Below are positions 28,929-38,274 of a stretch of DNA of 42,658 nucleotides, piece by piece. The notes beneath the pieces were generated by a model. The model was not told where the DNA came from, did no database searches, and was given only the letters and a program-made list of their open reading frames with translations. Both the position numbers and the translations under genes were made by a program. The first letter of the stretch is position 1, and each line of letters starts with the position of its first letter. Source of the stretch: Planctomycetota bacterium (lineage in GTDB: Bacteria > Planctomycetota > Planctomycetia > Pirellulales > UBA1268); assembly GCA_003669605.1 (NCBI GenBank), contig QWOP01000015.1, positions 1 through 42,658 on the forward strand, read 5' to 3'.

Positions 28929-28934
28929 ACCGAT

Positions 28935-30365
28935 CTACGCCAGCACGTCTCGGACCACGTGGCCGTGGACGTCGGTCAGCCGTCTGTCGACCCCCGCGGT
29001 CCGGAAGGTGAGCCGAGCGTGATCGATCCCCAGCAGATGGAGGATCGTCGCCTGGAGATCGTGGACGGTCGTGGTGCCGGCTGCAGTCTGGTAGCCGAGG
29101 TCATCGCTCTGGCCGTACGTCGCCCCGGCCTTCACCCCCGCACCTGCTAGCCAGGTGACAAAGGTGCCGCCGTTGTGGTCTCTCCCCTGGTTATTTTGGG
29201 CGAAGGGGGTGCGGCCGAATTCCGTTGTCCAGATCACGAGCGTGTCGTGGAGCAGTCCGCGTTGCCCGAGGTCGTCGAGAAGCCCCCCGATCGGCTCGTC
29301 GACAGACAGCGCAATCGGCGGGAGCTCGTTTGGAATGCTGCCGTGGTTGTCCCAGTTGTCGACCGCTCCCTGGGGACCGCTCCACACCTGCACAAACCGG
29401 GTGCCGCGCTCGATGAGCCGACGGGCGATGAGGCAGCGGGTGCCGAAGTCGGCAGTCTCCTTGCGGTTGAGGCCGTAGGCCGCACGCGTTGCCGGTGTTT
29501 CCCCCGCCAGATCGAAGGTGGTCGGCGCCGAGAGTTGCATCCGCGCTGCCAACTCCCCCGCTGCGATCCGGGCCTCGAGACGCGTGTCATGCGGGCGCGA
29601 CGCTGCATGCCGTCGGTTCACCCGCTGGATGAGCGCCAGGGCATCCCTGTCGGCGTCTCCCTGCGCAAAGGAGTAGGCCTCAGCGGCGAAGACGTCGGGG
29701 ATCGGCTCGGATCGGCCGAGGTCGACGACCGTGCCCTGATGAACGGCCGGCAGGAAGCCGGCCGAGAAGTTTCCCTTCTGGTTATAGGGGAGGCCGCGGG
29801 GGTCGGGGAGGACGACGAACTCGGGGAGATCGTCGACGATCCGCCCCAGACCATACGACACCCAGGCGCCGAGGCAGGGGAAGCCGGGGAGCATGAAACC
29901 GGTATTCATCATGTAACTGGCCGGCCCGTGGACATTCGTCGTGGTCTTCATGGCCATCAGGAAGGCCATCCGATCGACGCGGGCTGCCTGATGAGGGAAC
30001 ACCGTGCTCACCCACCGGCCAGTCTGGCCGTGGCGCGCAAACGGAAAGGGGCTTTTCATCACGGTGCCCGCCGGCGTCGTGAACCCCTCCGGTTTCTCTT
30101 TCGGCCCCAGCGCCTCGCCGTGGTGCTTCTCGAGCGCGGGCTTGAAGTCGAAGGTGTCCATCGGGCTCGCCCCGCCATTCATGAACAACTGGATGACGCG
30201 GCGAACTTTGGCTGGATGATGGAGCCCGCCGAGCGGCCAGGAGGGGTTTGGTAGAGGGGCATCGGCAAGGCCCTCGCGAGTCAACAGGTGAGCCAAGGCC
30301 ACCGCACCAAACCCGCCGCCGGCGGTGGCAAGGAGGTCACGCCTGGTGGGAAGGATGAGTGTCAT
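28935..30365 (-). CDS. DUF1501 family protein
   Basis: A 476-residue exported protein of the DUF1501 family, which is abundant in planctomycetes and related to alkaline phosphatase/sulfatase-fold proteins. The N-terminus has an Arg-Arg signal (PTRRDLLATAGGGFGAVALA) typical of Tat export. Family landmarks are VIQLFMNGGASPMDTFDFKP, KSPFPFARHGQTGRWVS, FVQVWSGPQGAVDNWDNHG and VIWTTEFGRTPFAQNNQGRD, then DHNGGTFVTWLAG. It starts 32 nt after the PSD1 cytochrome gene in the same orientation; this pairing is common in planctomycetes and suggests joint function, but the reaction is not known. Confidence 0.92.
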   Translation of the reverse strand: MTLILPTRRDLLATAGGGFGAVALAHLLTREGLADAPLPNPSWPLGGLHHPAKVRRVIQLFMNGGASPMDTFDFKPALEKHHGEALGPKEKPEGFTTPAGTVMKSPFPFARHGQTGRWVSTVFPHQAARVDRMAFLMAMKTTTNVHGPASYMMNTGFMLPGFPCLGAWVSYGLGRIVDDLPEFVVLPDPRGLPYNQKGNFSAGFLPAVHQGTVVDLGRSEPIPDVFAAEAYSFAQGDADRDALALIQRVNRRHAASRPHDTRLEARIAAGELAARMQLSAPTTFDLAGETPATRAAYGLNRKETADFGTRCLIARRLIERGTRFVQVWSGPQGAVDNWDNHGSIPNELPPIALSVDEPIGGLLDDLGQRGLLHDTLVIWTTEFGRTPFAQNNQGRDHNGGTFVTWLAGAGVKAGATYGQSDDLGYQTAAGTTTVHDLQATILHLLGIDHARLTFRTAGVDRRLTDVHGHVVRDVLA

Positions 30366-30397
30366 GGAGGTGGGCCGTGGGTGACCGCCGTGGGGCG

Positions 30398-33300
30398 TCA
30401 GTCAACGAACAGAAAGTCGTCGGAATTGAAGAGCACGCGAGCGACTGGCTCGAGGCCGTGGCGAGCGGCAAGTTCGACGAACTCGGCCTCCTCCTCCGCG
30501 GTCGGATCACGCTGCCACGTCCATTGCACCATCCGCCCGACTTGCGCTGCAGGGGTGTCGGCGGCCGTTTCGGCGCGGCGGGCAAGGGCCCTGGCATGGT
30601 GGAGGACGAAGCGGTTATTGGAGAGGACCAGTGCCTGCAGGGCCGACGAGGAGAACCCCCGTACCGGGGCCAGCAGACCGAGGTCAGGAAAGTCGAGTGC
30701 ATCGAAGAGTGGATCGGGGATCCCTCGCCACACCACCCGGTAAATGCTCCGCCGCCCGGCATTGGGGCTCTCCCAATCGAAGCCATCGTAGTCGAGGATG
30801 GGGGTCAATTGGGCACCTGGCCGCTGCGTGAAGTGTGCCACCGCCGGCCCCCCAACCGTGTCGTCGAGCCGGCCGCTGGCCAGGAGGACGCCGTCATAAA
30901 AACTCTCGGCGTCGAGTCGCTGACGCGACATCCGCGCCAGCAACCGGTTGTCGGGATCGGCGGCAAGCACCTCTGGCGACCAGGTGGAGGCGCGGCGGTA
31001 GGCGCGGCTGGTGCAGATCAGCGCGTGTAACCGTTTGAGCGAGTTCCCCTGAAGTGATCCAGAGTCGCGGATCTCGCAGGCCAGCCAGTCGAGCAGTTCG
31101 GGGTGGCTAGGCTCTGCCCCCATGCGGCCGAAGTCGCTGGGCGTATCGCAAAGGCCGCGGCCAAAGTGCCACTGCCAGACGCGGTTGGCGATGCTCCGCC
31201 AGGTCAGCGGGTTGTGTTCGTGGACGAGCCAATCGGCAAGCGCCGCCCGGCGGGCTGATTCGGGGGCGCCAGGAGCGATCCCGAATCGCGCCGTGAGCCC
31301 AGGGATAGCCACCAGCGCCCCGGGACCGACCTCTTCGAGTGGCTGCTCGATGTCGCCGCGATTGAGGACCCGGATCTCCCGGGGCGGATCGATCGAAATC
31401 ACTCCCCGCTCGTTCACGGCCGTCGCCGCGGCAGCGTACACCTTCTGCGGCGCGGGGAGTGTCTTCAACTGACGTTGGGCGAGCGCTCCGAGAACAGCCG
31501 CGGCCAACGCGGCTTGTTGCGGCTTCGAACGGCCTTGCGCATCGAGTGCGAGGGCCTCCTCCGCGGCTGGAGGAAGAGCGATGGCGGCGTCGGGATCGCC
31601 GCCGGTCACCGACAGCCGGCCCCGACCGATGAGGTGCATGTCGCCATGGGTCTGGCTGAGGACCACCGAGAGCACGTCCCCTTCTCCGACGGTCACCGCG
31701 GCTGCCGGAACGAAGACGGCGTAGTGGGGCCGGCCCTCCTGGGGATCGATGCCCCAGGCAGTGGCCGGATTGCCGTCGAGGGAGTGTCCGATCGTCCATC
31801 CCTGCTGGTCGAAGTCGGCGCTTGCGCGGGCAATCTCGATCCGCTCAGGTTCAGTCAGGCCGCGACGGAACAGACGCAACTCAAACTCGGAGAGGTGGAG
31901 GTTGCCGTTGCGGCCACGCCCCGGCCCCCGCTGAGGGAGCGAGTCGTCGGTGAGGACATCGAGGCGGATCGCGGTCATCAAGGGGAGTGGACCGGTTGCA
32001 GTCACGGTGACCACGTCACGTTCTGGCGCCGTGCCTCCGGAGAGGATCGAACCATCGTCGAGCCGCTTCAATTCGGTCCCGGAGGCGGAGGTGAATGTCG
32101 CGGGCATCAACGTCGTCCACACCGCCCTGTGCTTGCCGCTGCTCTCCCAGTCGGCAACGAGCGAGACGTGCTGCGGATCGTCGAGCAGCGTTTCCGGCGA
32201 GGTGGTCGCCAGGAGTGCCACTCGCTGCCAGGCTTGGCGGGCCGCGGCCACAGCGTTGTCCGCATCCCAGCCGATGTCTCCCTTGCCGACTCCAGCGAAT
32301 ACCGCCTGAAGTGCGTAGTAGTCGTGTTGCGAAATCGGATCGAACTTATGGGCGTGGCAGCGGGCACAGTTGGCGGTGGTGCTTGCCAGCGACGACATGA
32401 CCTGCGTCACCATGTCGTCACGGTCGAGGTTCTCGAACGATCGGGGGGCCGTGCTCGCCGCCGAGTGGTCGTAGGTTCCGGCACCGAGGAAACCGAGGGC
32501 AGCCACCGCCGCGGCATCCTCGGGAAAGAACGCATCGGCAGCCAGTTGAGCGCGGACAAACCTCGACCAAGGAATGTCATCATTGAGAGCACCGATCACC
32601 CAATCGCGGAACGGCCAGGCGTGGGGACGGAAAACGTCGTGCTCAAAGCCGTGGCTGTCGGCGAAGTGGATGCAGTCCAACCAATGCCGGGCGTAACGCT
32701 CGCCGTAGCGGGGGGAGGCGAGGAGCCGGTCGATGAGCCGCTGGTGGGCCCCGAGTGCCAGATCGGCTTCGAATGCCGACACCTCCGCGGGGGTGGGGGG
32801 GAGTCCATGGAGGTCGAATGTCGCCCGACGGATGAACGATCGTCGGTCGGCCTCGCCAACCGGTGGCAGCCCCGCCCGGACCAGGGCCTGCTCGAGGAAG
32901 GAGTCGACCGGGTTTTTCTGCGGATCGGCCCCGGGGACATCGGGACGGATGAGGGGACGCAGCGACCACCATGCGTTGTCGGCGGCAGCGTGCTCCGGTT
33001 CAAGCACCCGCGGATCGACCGCCCCTCCCCGCACCCAATCCTCGAGAATCGCAATCTCGCTGTCCGGGAGTTTCTCTTCCGGCATCGCCAGTTCTGTATC
33101 GCTGTGGCGAACCGCCTGCACCAGGAGGCTGGCATCGGCATCCCCCGGCACGATCGCTGGGCCGCGCCCGCCACCGGTCTGCCAACCGCTCCGCCAATCG
33201 AGGGCCAAGCCCCCCGCAATCGTTCGGGCGGCATGCGAGTGACAGGATAGACAGCGGCGACGGAGGATCGGTTCGACCTGTGCGTGGAACTTCGCGGTGG

Positions 33301-33448
33301 CCGCCTCCACATCGGCAGATAGCGCCCGGTCGCCGGTTTCATCGGCATCAGTCACCGCGATCGGGATCAGCAGCAGTCCCATCGCCAGCGCGCGCCACCA
33401 AGCCCGGAGGCTGCAGAAGAGCGCGGCGAGCGATGGGCCTGATGTCAT
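30398..33448 (-). CDS. Planctomycete cytochrome C / DUF1549 / DUF1553 protein
   Basis: A large exported protein (1016 residues from 33448; 1038 if the ATG at 33514 is used). Order of domains: signal peptide (ALAMGLLLIPIAV), planctomycete-type cytochrome C segment with a haem motif CLSCH, DUF1549 (PVDSFLEQALVRAGLPPVGE, RYGERYARHWLDCIHFADS), a second motif CARCHAHKFDPISQHDYYAL, a discoidin-like beta domain in the middle, and DUF1553 (NPLTWRSIANRVWQWHFGRG, SNNRFVLHHARALARRAE). It is likely periplasmic and redox-active, and works with the adjacent DUF1501 protein. Neither start has a clear Shine-Dalgarno; 33448 gives a more normal signal peptide. Confidence 0.9.
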   Translation of the reverse strand: MTSGPSLAALFCSLRAWWRALAMGLLLIPIAVTDADETGDRALSADVEAATAKFHAQVEPILRRRCLSCHSHAARTIAGGLALDWRSGWQTGGGRGPAIVPGDADASLLVQAVRHSDTELAMPEEKLPDSEIAILEDWVRGGAVDPRVLEPEHAAADNAWWSLRPLIRPDVPGADPQKNPVDSFLEQALVRAGLPPVGEADRRSFIRRATFDLHGLPPTPAEVSAFEADLALGAHQRLIDRLLASPRYGERYARHWLDCIHFADSHGFEHDVFRPHAWPFRDWVIGALNDDIPWSRFVRAQLAADAFFPEDAAAVAALGFLGAGTYDHSAASTAPRSFENLDRDDMVTQVMSSLASTTANCARCHAHKFDPISQHDYYALQAVFAGVGKGDIGWDADNAVAAARQAWQRVALLATTSPETLLDDPQHVSLVADWESSGKHRAVWTTLMPATFTSASGTELKRLDDGSILSGGTAPERDVVTVTATGPLPLMTAIRLDVLTDDSLPQRGPGRGRNGNLHLSEFELRLFRRGLTEPERIEIARASADFDQQGWTIGHSLDGNPATAWGIDPQEGRPHYAVFVPAAAVTVGEGDVLSVVLSQTHGDMHLIGRGRLSVTGGDPDAAIALPPAAEEALALDAQGRSKPQQAALAAAVLGALAQRQLKTLPAPQKVYAAAATAVNERGVISIDPPREIRVLNRGDIEQPLEEVGPGALVAIPGLTARFGIAPGAPESARRAALADWLVHEHNPLTWRSIANRVWQWHFGRGLCDTPSDFGRMGAEPSHPELLDWLACEIRDSGSLQGNSLKRLHALICTSRAYRRASTWSPEVLAADPDNRLLARMSRQRLDAESFYDGVLLASGRLDDTVGGPAVAHFTQRPGAQLTPILDYDGFDWESPNAGRRSIYRVVWRGIPDPLFDALDFPDLGLLAPVRGFSSSALQALVLSNNRFVLHHARALARRAETAADTPAAQVGRMVQWTWQRDPTAEEEAEFVELAARHGLEPVARVLFNSDDFLFVD

Positions 33449-33589
33449 GAGTGGCGCCGAATCCAGCAGCGTGCTTGAACTGGGCAAAAACCGAGCACGG
33501 ACCGCACTGATCATGGTTCACAGGGACTGCTTCGTCGAGGGCGGATCGGGCCCGGTCTGGCGTTTTTCACCGGCGGTCCAGCGGAGGCT

Positions 33590-34489
33590 TCAGCGACCCT
33601 TGAGGATCAATTGAACGCTCCAGAAGGGGTAAAAACCGGCCGATTCGACGGCGATGCCTGCCCGTATCAGGGCGGTGAGCAGCGTCGCTGGCGGAGAGAG
33701 GGCCGGGGCGATCCGGCAATCGACAGTCTGCTCATCGATGAGATGGGCCACGGGGACACGGTCTGCCAGACACTCGCGGGCGCCGGCCGCGTTGTTCCGC
33801 ACAGTCACCCGCCACCACCAGGTTCGGGTTGGATCGAACGTCGCTGGGTGGGCCGGGCCATGGGCGACGATCCGCCCGGAGTCCATCAGGGCGACATGGC
33901 TGAAGCAGGAGGGAACGACGCCGTCATCGATCGCGGCGACCACGGTGCGGTCGGCCATCATCGCGGCCTCGATGAGTCGCTCGCAGAGCGATCGCTCTGC
34001 GGGGTCGAGGCCCCGGAAAGGATCGTCGAGGGCGACCACTGCGGGGTCGTGGAGAACCGCCCGCCCGAGCAGGAGACGCTTCGAGGCCCCTTCGGAAATC
34101 GTGTCGAGGCGTTCCGGACCGTGGAGGCCGGCCACCTCGAGGGCCCGCGAGCGGGCCAGGGCGAGTTGGTCAGGTGCCAGGCCAGCAGCCATGCCGAACA
34201 GATCGAGAAACTCAGCGGCACGGATCGCGGGCCAGGATTCGAGTCCGGCTGGCGCATACCCGCACATCTGGCAGGCGGCCGCCGGTTGGCGGCGGTGCGA
34301 TATCCCAGCGACAACGATGTCTCCGCCGGAGAGGGGGACGGCGCCTGCAATCGCCGCGACGAGAGCGCCTTTGCCACAGCCCCCGGCGCCGATGATCGCC
34401 CACGACTCCCCCGCCGCGGCGTCGAGCGTCACACCGGCGACGGCAGCCACGTCTCCAGCGCGGATCACGGCGCGTTCGATGTGGATCAT
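33590..34489 (-). CDS. Orphan ABC-type ATPase with degraded catalytic motifs
   Basis: A 299-residue protein with the ABC ATPase layout followed by about 90 extra residues. The Walker A is GAGGCGKGA (34-42), keeping Lys40 but with Gly-Ala where Ser/Thr-Thr is expected. The Q-loop region reads GYAPAG, without glutamine. The signature is ISEGA (131-135), the Walker B ends in DD (155-156) rather than DE, and the H-loop position reads AAIDD, without histidine. The gene is therefore either a pseudo-ATPase or has unusual chemistry. No permease gene is nearby. The closest subgroup is the ABC-2 type exporter ATPases. It lies 53 nt after trpE in the same orientation, behind a 9-bp tandem repeat. Confidence 0.8.
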   Translation of the reverse strand: MIHIERAVIRAGDVAAVAGVTLDAAAGESWAIIGAGGCGKGALVAAIAGAVPLSGGDIVVAGISHRRQPAAACQMCGYAPAGLESWPAIRAAEFLDLFGMAAGLAPDQLALARSRALEVAGLHGPERLDTISEGASKRLLLGRAVLHDPAVVALDDPFRGLDPAERSLCERLIEAAMMADRTVVAAIDDGVVPSCFSHVALMDSGRIVAHGPAHPATFDPTRTWWWRVTVRNNAAGARECLADRVPVAHLIDEQTVDCRIAPALSPPATLLTALIRAGIAVESAGFYPFWSVQLILKGR

Positions 34490-34500
34490 GGCAGGTCGGC

Positions 34501-34530
34501 AGGCATGGCAGGCATGGCAGGCATGGCAGG
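34501..34530 (-). repeat. 9-bp tandem repeat ahead of the ABC ATPase
   Basis: Three exact copies of AGGCATGGC plus AGG (plus-strand sequence). On the minus strand each unit is GCCATGCCT and contains an ATG, and the array lies 12 nt upstream of the ABC ATPase start. Confidence 0.85.
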
Positions 34531-34542
34531 TTGGAAGACGCC

Positions 34543-36144
34543 TCAGACGTCGGACGGACGTTCCAACCGCTCGGCCGTCATCTGCAGCGAGACGAGCAGC
34601 CCCCGGGCCTTGTTGAGCGTTTCCTGGAATTCGCTCTCGGGATTGCTGTCGGCAACGATTCCGGCGCCTGATTGAACGTAAGCCTTGCCATTGGCGAGAA
34701 CCACCGTCCGCAGTGCAATACAGGTGTCCATCGATCCACCGAAGTCGATGTATCCCACGGCGCCGGCGTAGGGGCCGCGGCGCCGTGGTTCCAATTCATC
34801 GATGATCTGCATCGCGCGGATCTTCGGAGCGCCTGACACGGTGCCAGCAGGGAGACAGGCCCGCAGGGCATCGAAGGCACTGGTGCCAGGCGCCAGGCGG
34901 CCGCTGACGTTGCTTGTGAGGTGCATGACGTGGCTGTACCGCTCGATCGACATCACGTCGGTGAGCGACACCGAGCCGATCGCCGCCACGCGACCGACAT
35001 CATTGCGGCCGAGGTCGATGAGCATCACATGCTCGGCCCGTTCCTTGGGGTCGGCAAGCAGCCCCTCGGCGAGTTGCCGATCCTCCTCCGGAGTGGCGCC
35101 ACGCGGCCGTGTGCCGGCCAGTGGACGAACCGTGACGGTGCCGTCCATGACCCGCACCATGATCTCGGGCGAACTGCCGACGAGGGTCGCCCCGGGGGTC
35201 CGCAGGAAGAACATGAACGGGCTGGGGTTGACCACCCGCAGCGTCCGGTAGAGCTCCAGTGGCGGGAAGTCGTAGGGGATTTCCAGGCGACGGCTGAGCA
35301 CCACCTGGAAGATGTCGCCCGAACGGATGTACTCGATCGCTTTGTCGACGGCGGCCAGAAAATCATCGCGCGAGAAGGTCGATGTAATGCGGCTGCTGGC
35401 CGGTTCGCCACGGGGACCGATGTCGGCAGCCAGCGGCCAGTCGCCGGGGGCGAACAGACGCCCGATGGTCTCATCGATCCGCCGGCAGGCCTCGATTCTT
35501 CCCTGCTCCACCCCCTCAGCCGAGCCGTCGCCGGTGTCGGCGAGCACCACGACGTCAAGCGACTTGGTGATGTTGTCGAAAACGATCAGCCGGTCGTAGA
35601 AGGCGAAGCACAGATCGGGAAGAGAGAGGTCGTCGGGGGGAGGGGCGGGGAGGTTCTCCACATACCGCACTGCGTCATACGAGGCGTAGCCCACCACTCC
35701 GCTGGTGAATGGCGGCAGTTCCGCCAGTTGGGCAGGACGGAACGAGGCCATCCGCCGTTCCAGTTCGGCCAACGGATCGGGAGTGTCGAATGACTCCGGC
35801 TCAACCCCCTTGCCGCTGACGGTGACCCGCGTTCCCCGAGCCTCCAAGAGGAGAAACGGATCGGCTCCCAGGAAACTGTACCGCCCCACCTTCTCACCGC
35901 CGACCACGCTCTCAAAGAGGCACCCACACGAAGACTCCTCAAGCCGGGCAAATGCCGACAGCGGCGTGAGCCCGTCCGCGAAGAGGCGTCTGTACACCGG
36001 CACGAGGCGATGCCCGGCTGCCAGCGAACGGAAACGGTCGGTGTCGGGGAGGGAGTGTTTCAGTGAGGAAGCGGGCAGTTGGCTGCCGTGGGCCGATCGA
36101 TCTGCCTGCTGGAGAGAAACTTCCTGGCGCGGGGGAACGGGCAT
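34543..36144 (-). CDS. trpE: Anthranilate synthase component I
   Basis: TrpE converts chorismate and ammonia (from glutamine via TrpG) to anthranilate, the first committed step of tryptophan synthesis. The 533-residue product has the N-terminal regulatory domain with CLFESVVGGEKVGRYSFLG, which corresponds to the tryptophan-binding LLES region, and the chorismate-binding domain with GDIFQVVLSRRLEIPYDFPP, RPLAGTRPRGATPEEDRQLA, LIDLGRNDVGRV, FDALRACLPAGTVSGAPKIR and YAGAVGYIDFGG. No trpG is adjacent. About 35 extra N-terminal residues are low-complexity. I saw no Trp-rich leader peptide upstream, so attenuation of the E. coli type is unlikely. Confidence 0.96.
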   Translation of the reverse strand: MPVPPRQEVSLQQADRSAHGSQLPASSLKHSLPDTDRFRSLAAGHRLVPVYRRLFADGLTPLSAFARLEESSCGCLFESVVGGEKVGRYSFLGADPFLLLEARGTRVTVSGKGVEPESFDTPDPLAELERRMASFRPAQLAELPPFTSGVVGYASYDAVRYVENLPAPPPDDLSLPDLCFAFYDRLIVFDNITKSLDVVVLADTGDGSAEGVEQGRIEACRRIDETIGRLFAPGDWPLAADIGPRGEPASSRITSTFSRDDFLAAVDKAIEYIRSGDIFQVVLSRRLEIPYDFPPLELYRTLRVVNPSPFMFFLRTPGATLVGSSPEIMVRVMDGTVTVRPLAGTRPRGATPEEDRQLAEGLLADPKERAEHVMLIDLGRNDVGRVAAIGSVSLTDVMSIERYSHVMHLTSNVSGRLAPGTSAFDALRACLPAGTVSGAPKIRAMQIIDELEPRRRGPYAGAVGYIDFGGSMDTCIALRTVVLANGKAYVQSGAGIVADSNPESEFQETLNKARGLLVSLQMTAERLERPSDV

Positions 36145-36523
36145 GGTGTGGACACTTCCGGGTGCAGGCGGGCCGGCGAAGGCGACTCTCCGCCGTGGGA
36201 TCCGCAGGCCATGGGTTGAGGTGCGTCCGCTGCCGGACGGCCCTGGAAAAGAGACTAACGGCCGCCGTGCGGGTCAACAACAAGGGGCTCGTTGTGGGCA
36301 CCTGGGGACTCCGCTGGCTCCGGGCGACCGCAGTCCCCAGGAACCGGGGCGACCTTGCGAGGGCGGAGCGGATATGATTCAACGGCAAGCGCTGGACGGC
36401 CCGGCCGGCCAATTGGCAGGCCGGTGCTTGGCAGGGTGCCGGTGAACAGCCTGAATTTGGGAAGTGCCCGACGAGAGACGTGGTTTTTTTGTCAGAGAGC
36501 GTGTGACGCGACACGGGGACCCT
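36145..36523. other. Divergent trpE / mcsA spacer
   Basis: A 379-nt spacer between divergent genes. It contains one perfect 6-bp inverted repeat, CGTCCG-CTGC-CGGACG (36224-36239), about 80 nt from the trpE start, and TATGAT at 36373-36378 as a possible -10 for mcsA without a good -35. A run of seven T lies near 36484. No coding potential, riboswitch or CtsR-type direct repeat was recognised. Confidence 0.4.
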
Positions 36524-37105
36524 ATGAAGTGCCAGCAGTGCGACAACCCGGCGGTGTTCCACATCACGGAACTGGAGTCGGGGAGCGTCCGCGAACTCCA
36601 TCTCTGCGAAGACCATGCCCGCACGTACCTCAACCAGAACGAGGACGCCGGTGGCGGGTCGGAGGGGGGAGGGGCACCGAAAAAGGGCGTTGGACAATCG
36701 GCCGGTGGACCGCTCGGAGTCGGGCAGACTGCTGATGATCTCGCGGCGCTCGACCAGCGGGTGTGCGAGATGTGCGGGATCACGTTCTTCGAATTCCGCA
36801 ACCAGGGACGACTCGGGTGCCCGCACGACTACATCCAGTTTGAGAAGGAACTCGAACCGTTGATCGCCAACATCCATGGGGCCACCGAGCACACCGGCCG
36901 GCGGCCGTCGCGGGCCGTGCCGGCTGGGGCCGATCCTGCCGTGGGAACCGATGGACTGACGGAGGTCATCGGGCTCCGCCGAGGCATGAAGGAGGCGATT
37001 GCCTCCGAGGACTACGAGAAGGCCAGCGAGAACCGGGATGCGATCAGGGGGATTGAGGACCGCTGGGTTCCCCCCCTGCCATCGGGGCAGTCGCCGACCC
37101 CCTGA
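36524..37105 (+). CDS. mcsA: McsA-like zinc-finger protein with UVR motif
   Basis: A 193-residue protein resembling McsA, the activator of the protein-arginine kinase McsB. It has CxxC zinc-binding pairs at the N-terminus (MKCQQCDNPA and LHLCEDH) and in the middle (CEMCGITFFEFRNQGRLGCP), and a C-terminal UVR coiled-coil motif (LRRGMKEAIASEDYEKASENRDAI). A Gly/Ser-rich linker separates the two zinc regions. The ATG at 36524 was chosen because the first CxxC follows immediately. mcsB begins 87 nt downstream, as in Firmicutes, which strongly supports the assignment. No ctsR or clpC gene is present in the window. Confidence 0.88.
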   Translation: MKCQQCDNPAVFHITELESGSVRELHLCEDHARTYLNQNEDAGGGSEGGGAPKKGVGQSAGGPLGVGQTADDLAALDQRVCEMCGITFFEFRNQGRLGCPHDYIQFEKELEPLIANIHGATEHTGRRPSRAVPAGADPAVGTDGLTEVIGLRRGMKEAIASEDYEKASENRDAIRGIEDRWVPPLPSGQSPTP

Positions 37106-37192
37106 AACCATCCCCTTGACGTTGTCCCGCCCGCCGGGCGGCATGACGAATCCCCGCTACCGCCGGCCCCAGTGCCGCAGGAGAGTTACCGC

Positions 37193-38269
37193 ATGAGACT
37201 CGACACGCTGACGCAATCGATCGGAGAGTGGCTCCGCGGTACCGGTCCCGAATCGGACATCGTGATGAGCAGTCGGGTGCGTCTGGCGCGCAATCTCGCC
37301 CAGTATCCGTTTGTGAACCGGGCCACCGAGCAGGACCGGGCCGACACCGAGCGGATTCTCCGCGAACGGATCGTGGCGGCCCCGATGGGGATCGCGCTTG
37401 ACTACATCGATGTCGGCCACTTGGAAGAGGTCGACCGCCGCTTCCTCGTTGAGCGGCAATTGATCAGCCGGGAACACGCAGATGCCCAAGGGGCTCGTGG
37501 CGTCGCCATCGACTGCATGGAGCAGGTCAGTCTGATGATCAACGAGGAGGATCATCTCCGCATCCAGTGCCTGCACAGTGGTCTCGATCTCCACGGTGCC
37601 TGGGAGCAGATCAAGACGGTGGACGACCAGATCGAGAAAGTGGTCCCCTACGCCTTCCACCCGCGCTGGGGCTATCTCACCGCCTGCCCGACCAATGTCG
37701 GCACCGGAATTCGCGTCAGTGTCATGCTCCACCTGCCGGCCTTGGTGATCACGCGCCAAATCGACAAGGTCTTCCGCAGCCTCCACAAGATTTCGCTGGC
37801 GGTCCGCGGCCTGTACGGCGAGGGCTCGCAGGCGATGGGCGACTTCTACCAAATCTCCAACCAGACCACTCTGGGCCGCACCGAAGAGGAACTTGTCCAG
37901 CAGGTGGCGGATGTCGTGCCGGTGATCATCGACTACGAGCGGAGGGCGCGGGAGTTCCTGGTGCGAGAGACGCAGCAGAACGTTCACGACCAGGTGAGCC
38001 GTGCCTACGGAATCCTCCGCACGGCCCAGACCATCACCAACGAAGAGACGATGCAGCTTCTCTCCCGGGTGCGGATGGGGGTGCTGCTGGGCCTGATCGG
38101 CGACGTGAAGATCGCCGACATCAACTCCCTCCTCATCCGCACGCAACCGGCGCATCTGCAGAAACTGCGCGGTTCGGATGGGGATTCCAGCGACGACATC
38201 GAGCGGGCCCGCTATCTCCGGCAGCATTTTGAAGGGGGCGATTCGCAGGTCAAGACGAGTGCGAATTAA
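37193..38269 (+). CDS. mcsB: Protein-arginine kinase McsB
   Basis: McsB phosphorylates arginine residues on proteins; in Bacillus this marks them for ClpCP degradation. The 358-residue product is a phosphagen-kinase family member: VMSSRVRLARNLAQYPF near the N-terminus, the NEED-type catalytic motif INEEDHLRIQ, TACPTNVGTGIRVSVMLHLP, and DFYQISNQTTLGRTEEELV, which resembles the phosphoarginine-receptor region. GGAGAG lies 8 nt before the ATG at 37193. It follows mcsA at 87 nt. Whether substrates go to a ClpC homologue here cannot be told from this window. Confidence 0.94.
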   Translation: MRLDTLTQSIGEWLRGTGPESDIVMSSRVRLARNLAQYPFVNRATEQDRADTERILRERIVAAPMGIALDYIDVGHLEEVDRRFLVERQLISREHADAQGARGVAIDCMEQVSLMINEEDHLRIQCLHSGLDLHGAWEQIKTVDDQIEKVVPYAFHPRWGYLTACPTNVGTGIRVSVMLHLPALVITRQIDKVFRSLHKISLAVRGLYGEGSQAMGDFYQISNQTTLGRTEEELVQQVADVVPVIIDYERRAREFLVRETQQNVHDQVSRAYGILRTAQTITNEETMQLLSRVRMGVLLGLIGDVKIADINSLLIRTQPAHLQKLRGSDGDSSDDIERARYLRQHFEGGDSQVKTSAN

Positions 38270-38274
38270 CTCTG

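Noticed and set aside
31475..33250. 591-codon open frame on the plus strand opposite the PSD1 cytochrome gene
   Set aside because: The minus-strand protein has multiple conserved domains; the plus frame has none and is explained by codon bias.
36224..36239. trpE attenuator hairpin
   Set aside because: Only a 6-bp stem, no alternative pairing, no T-run and no Trp-rich leader peptide seen.
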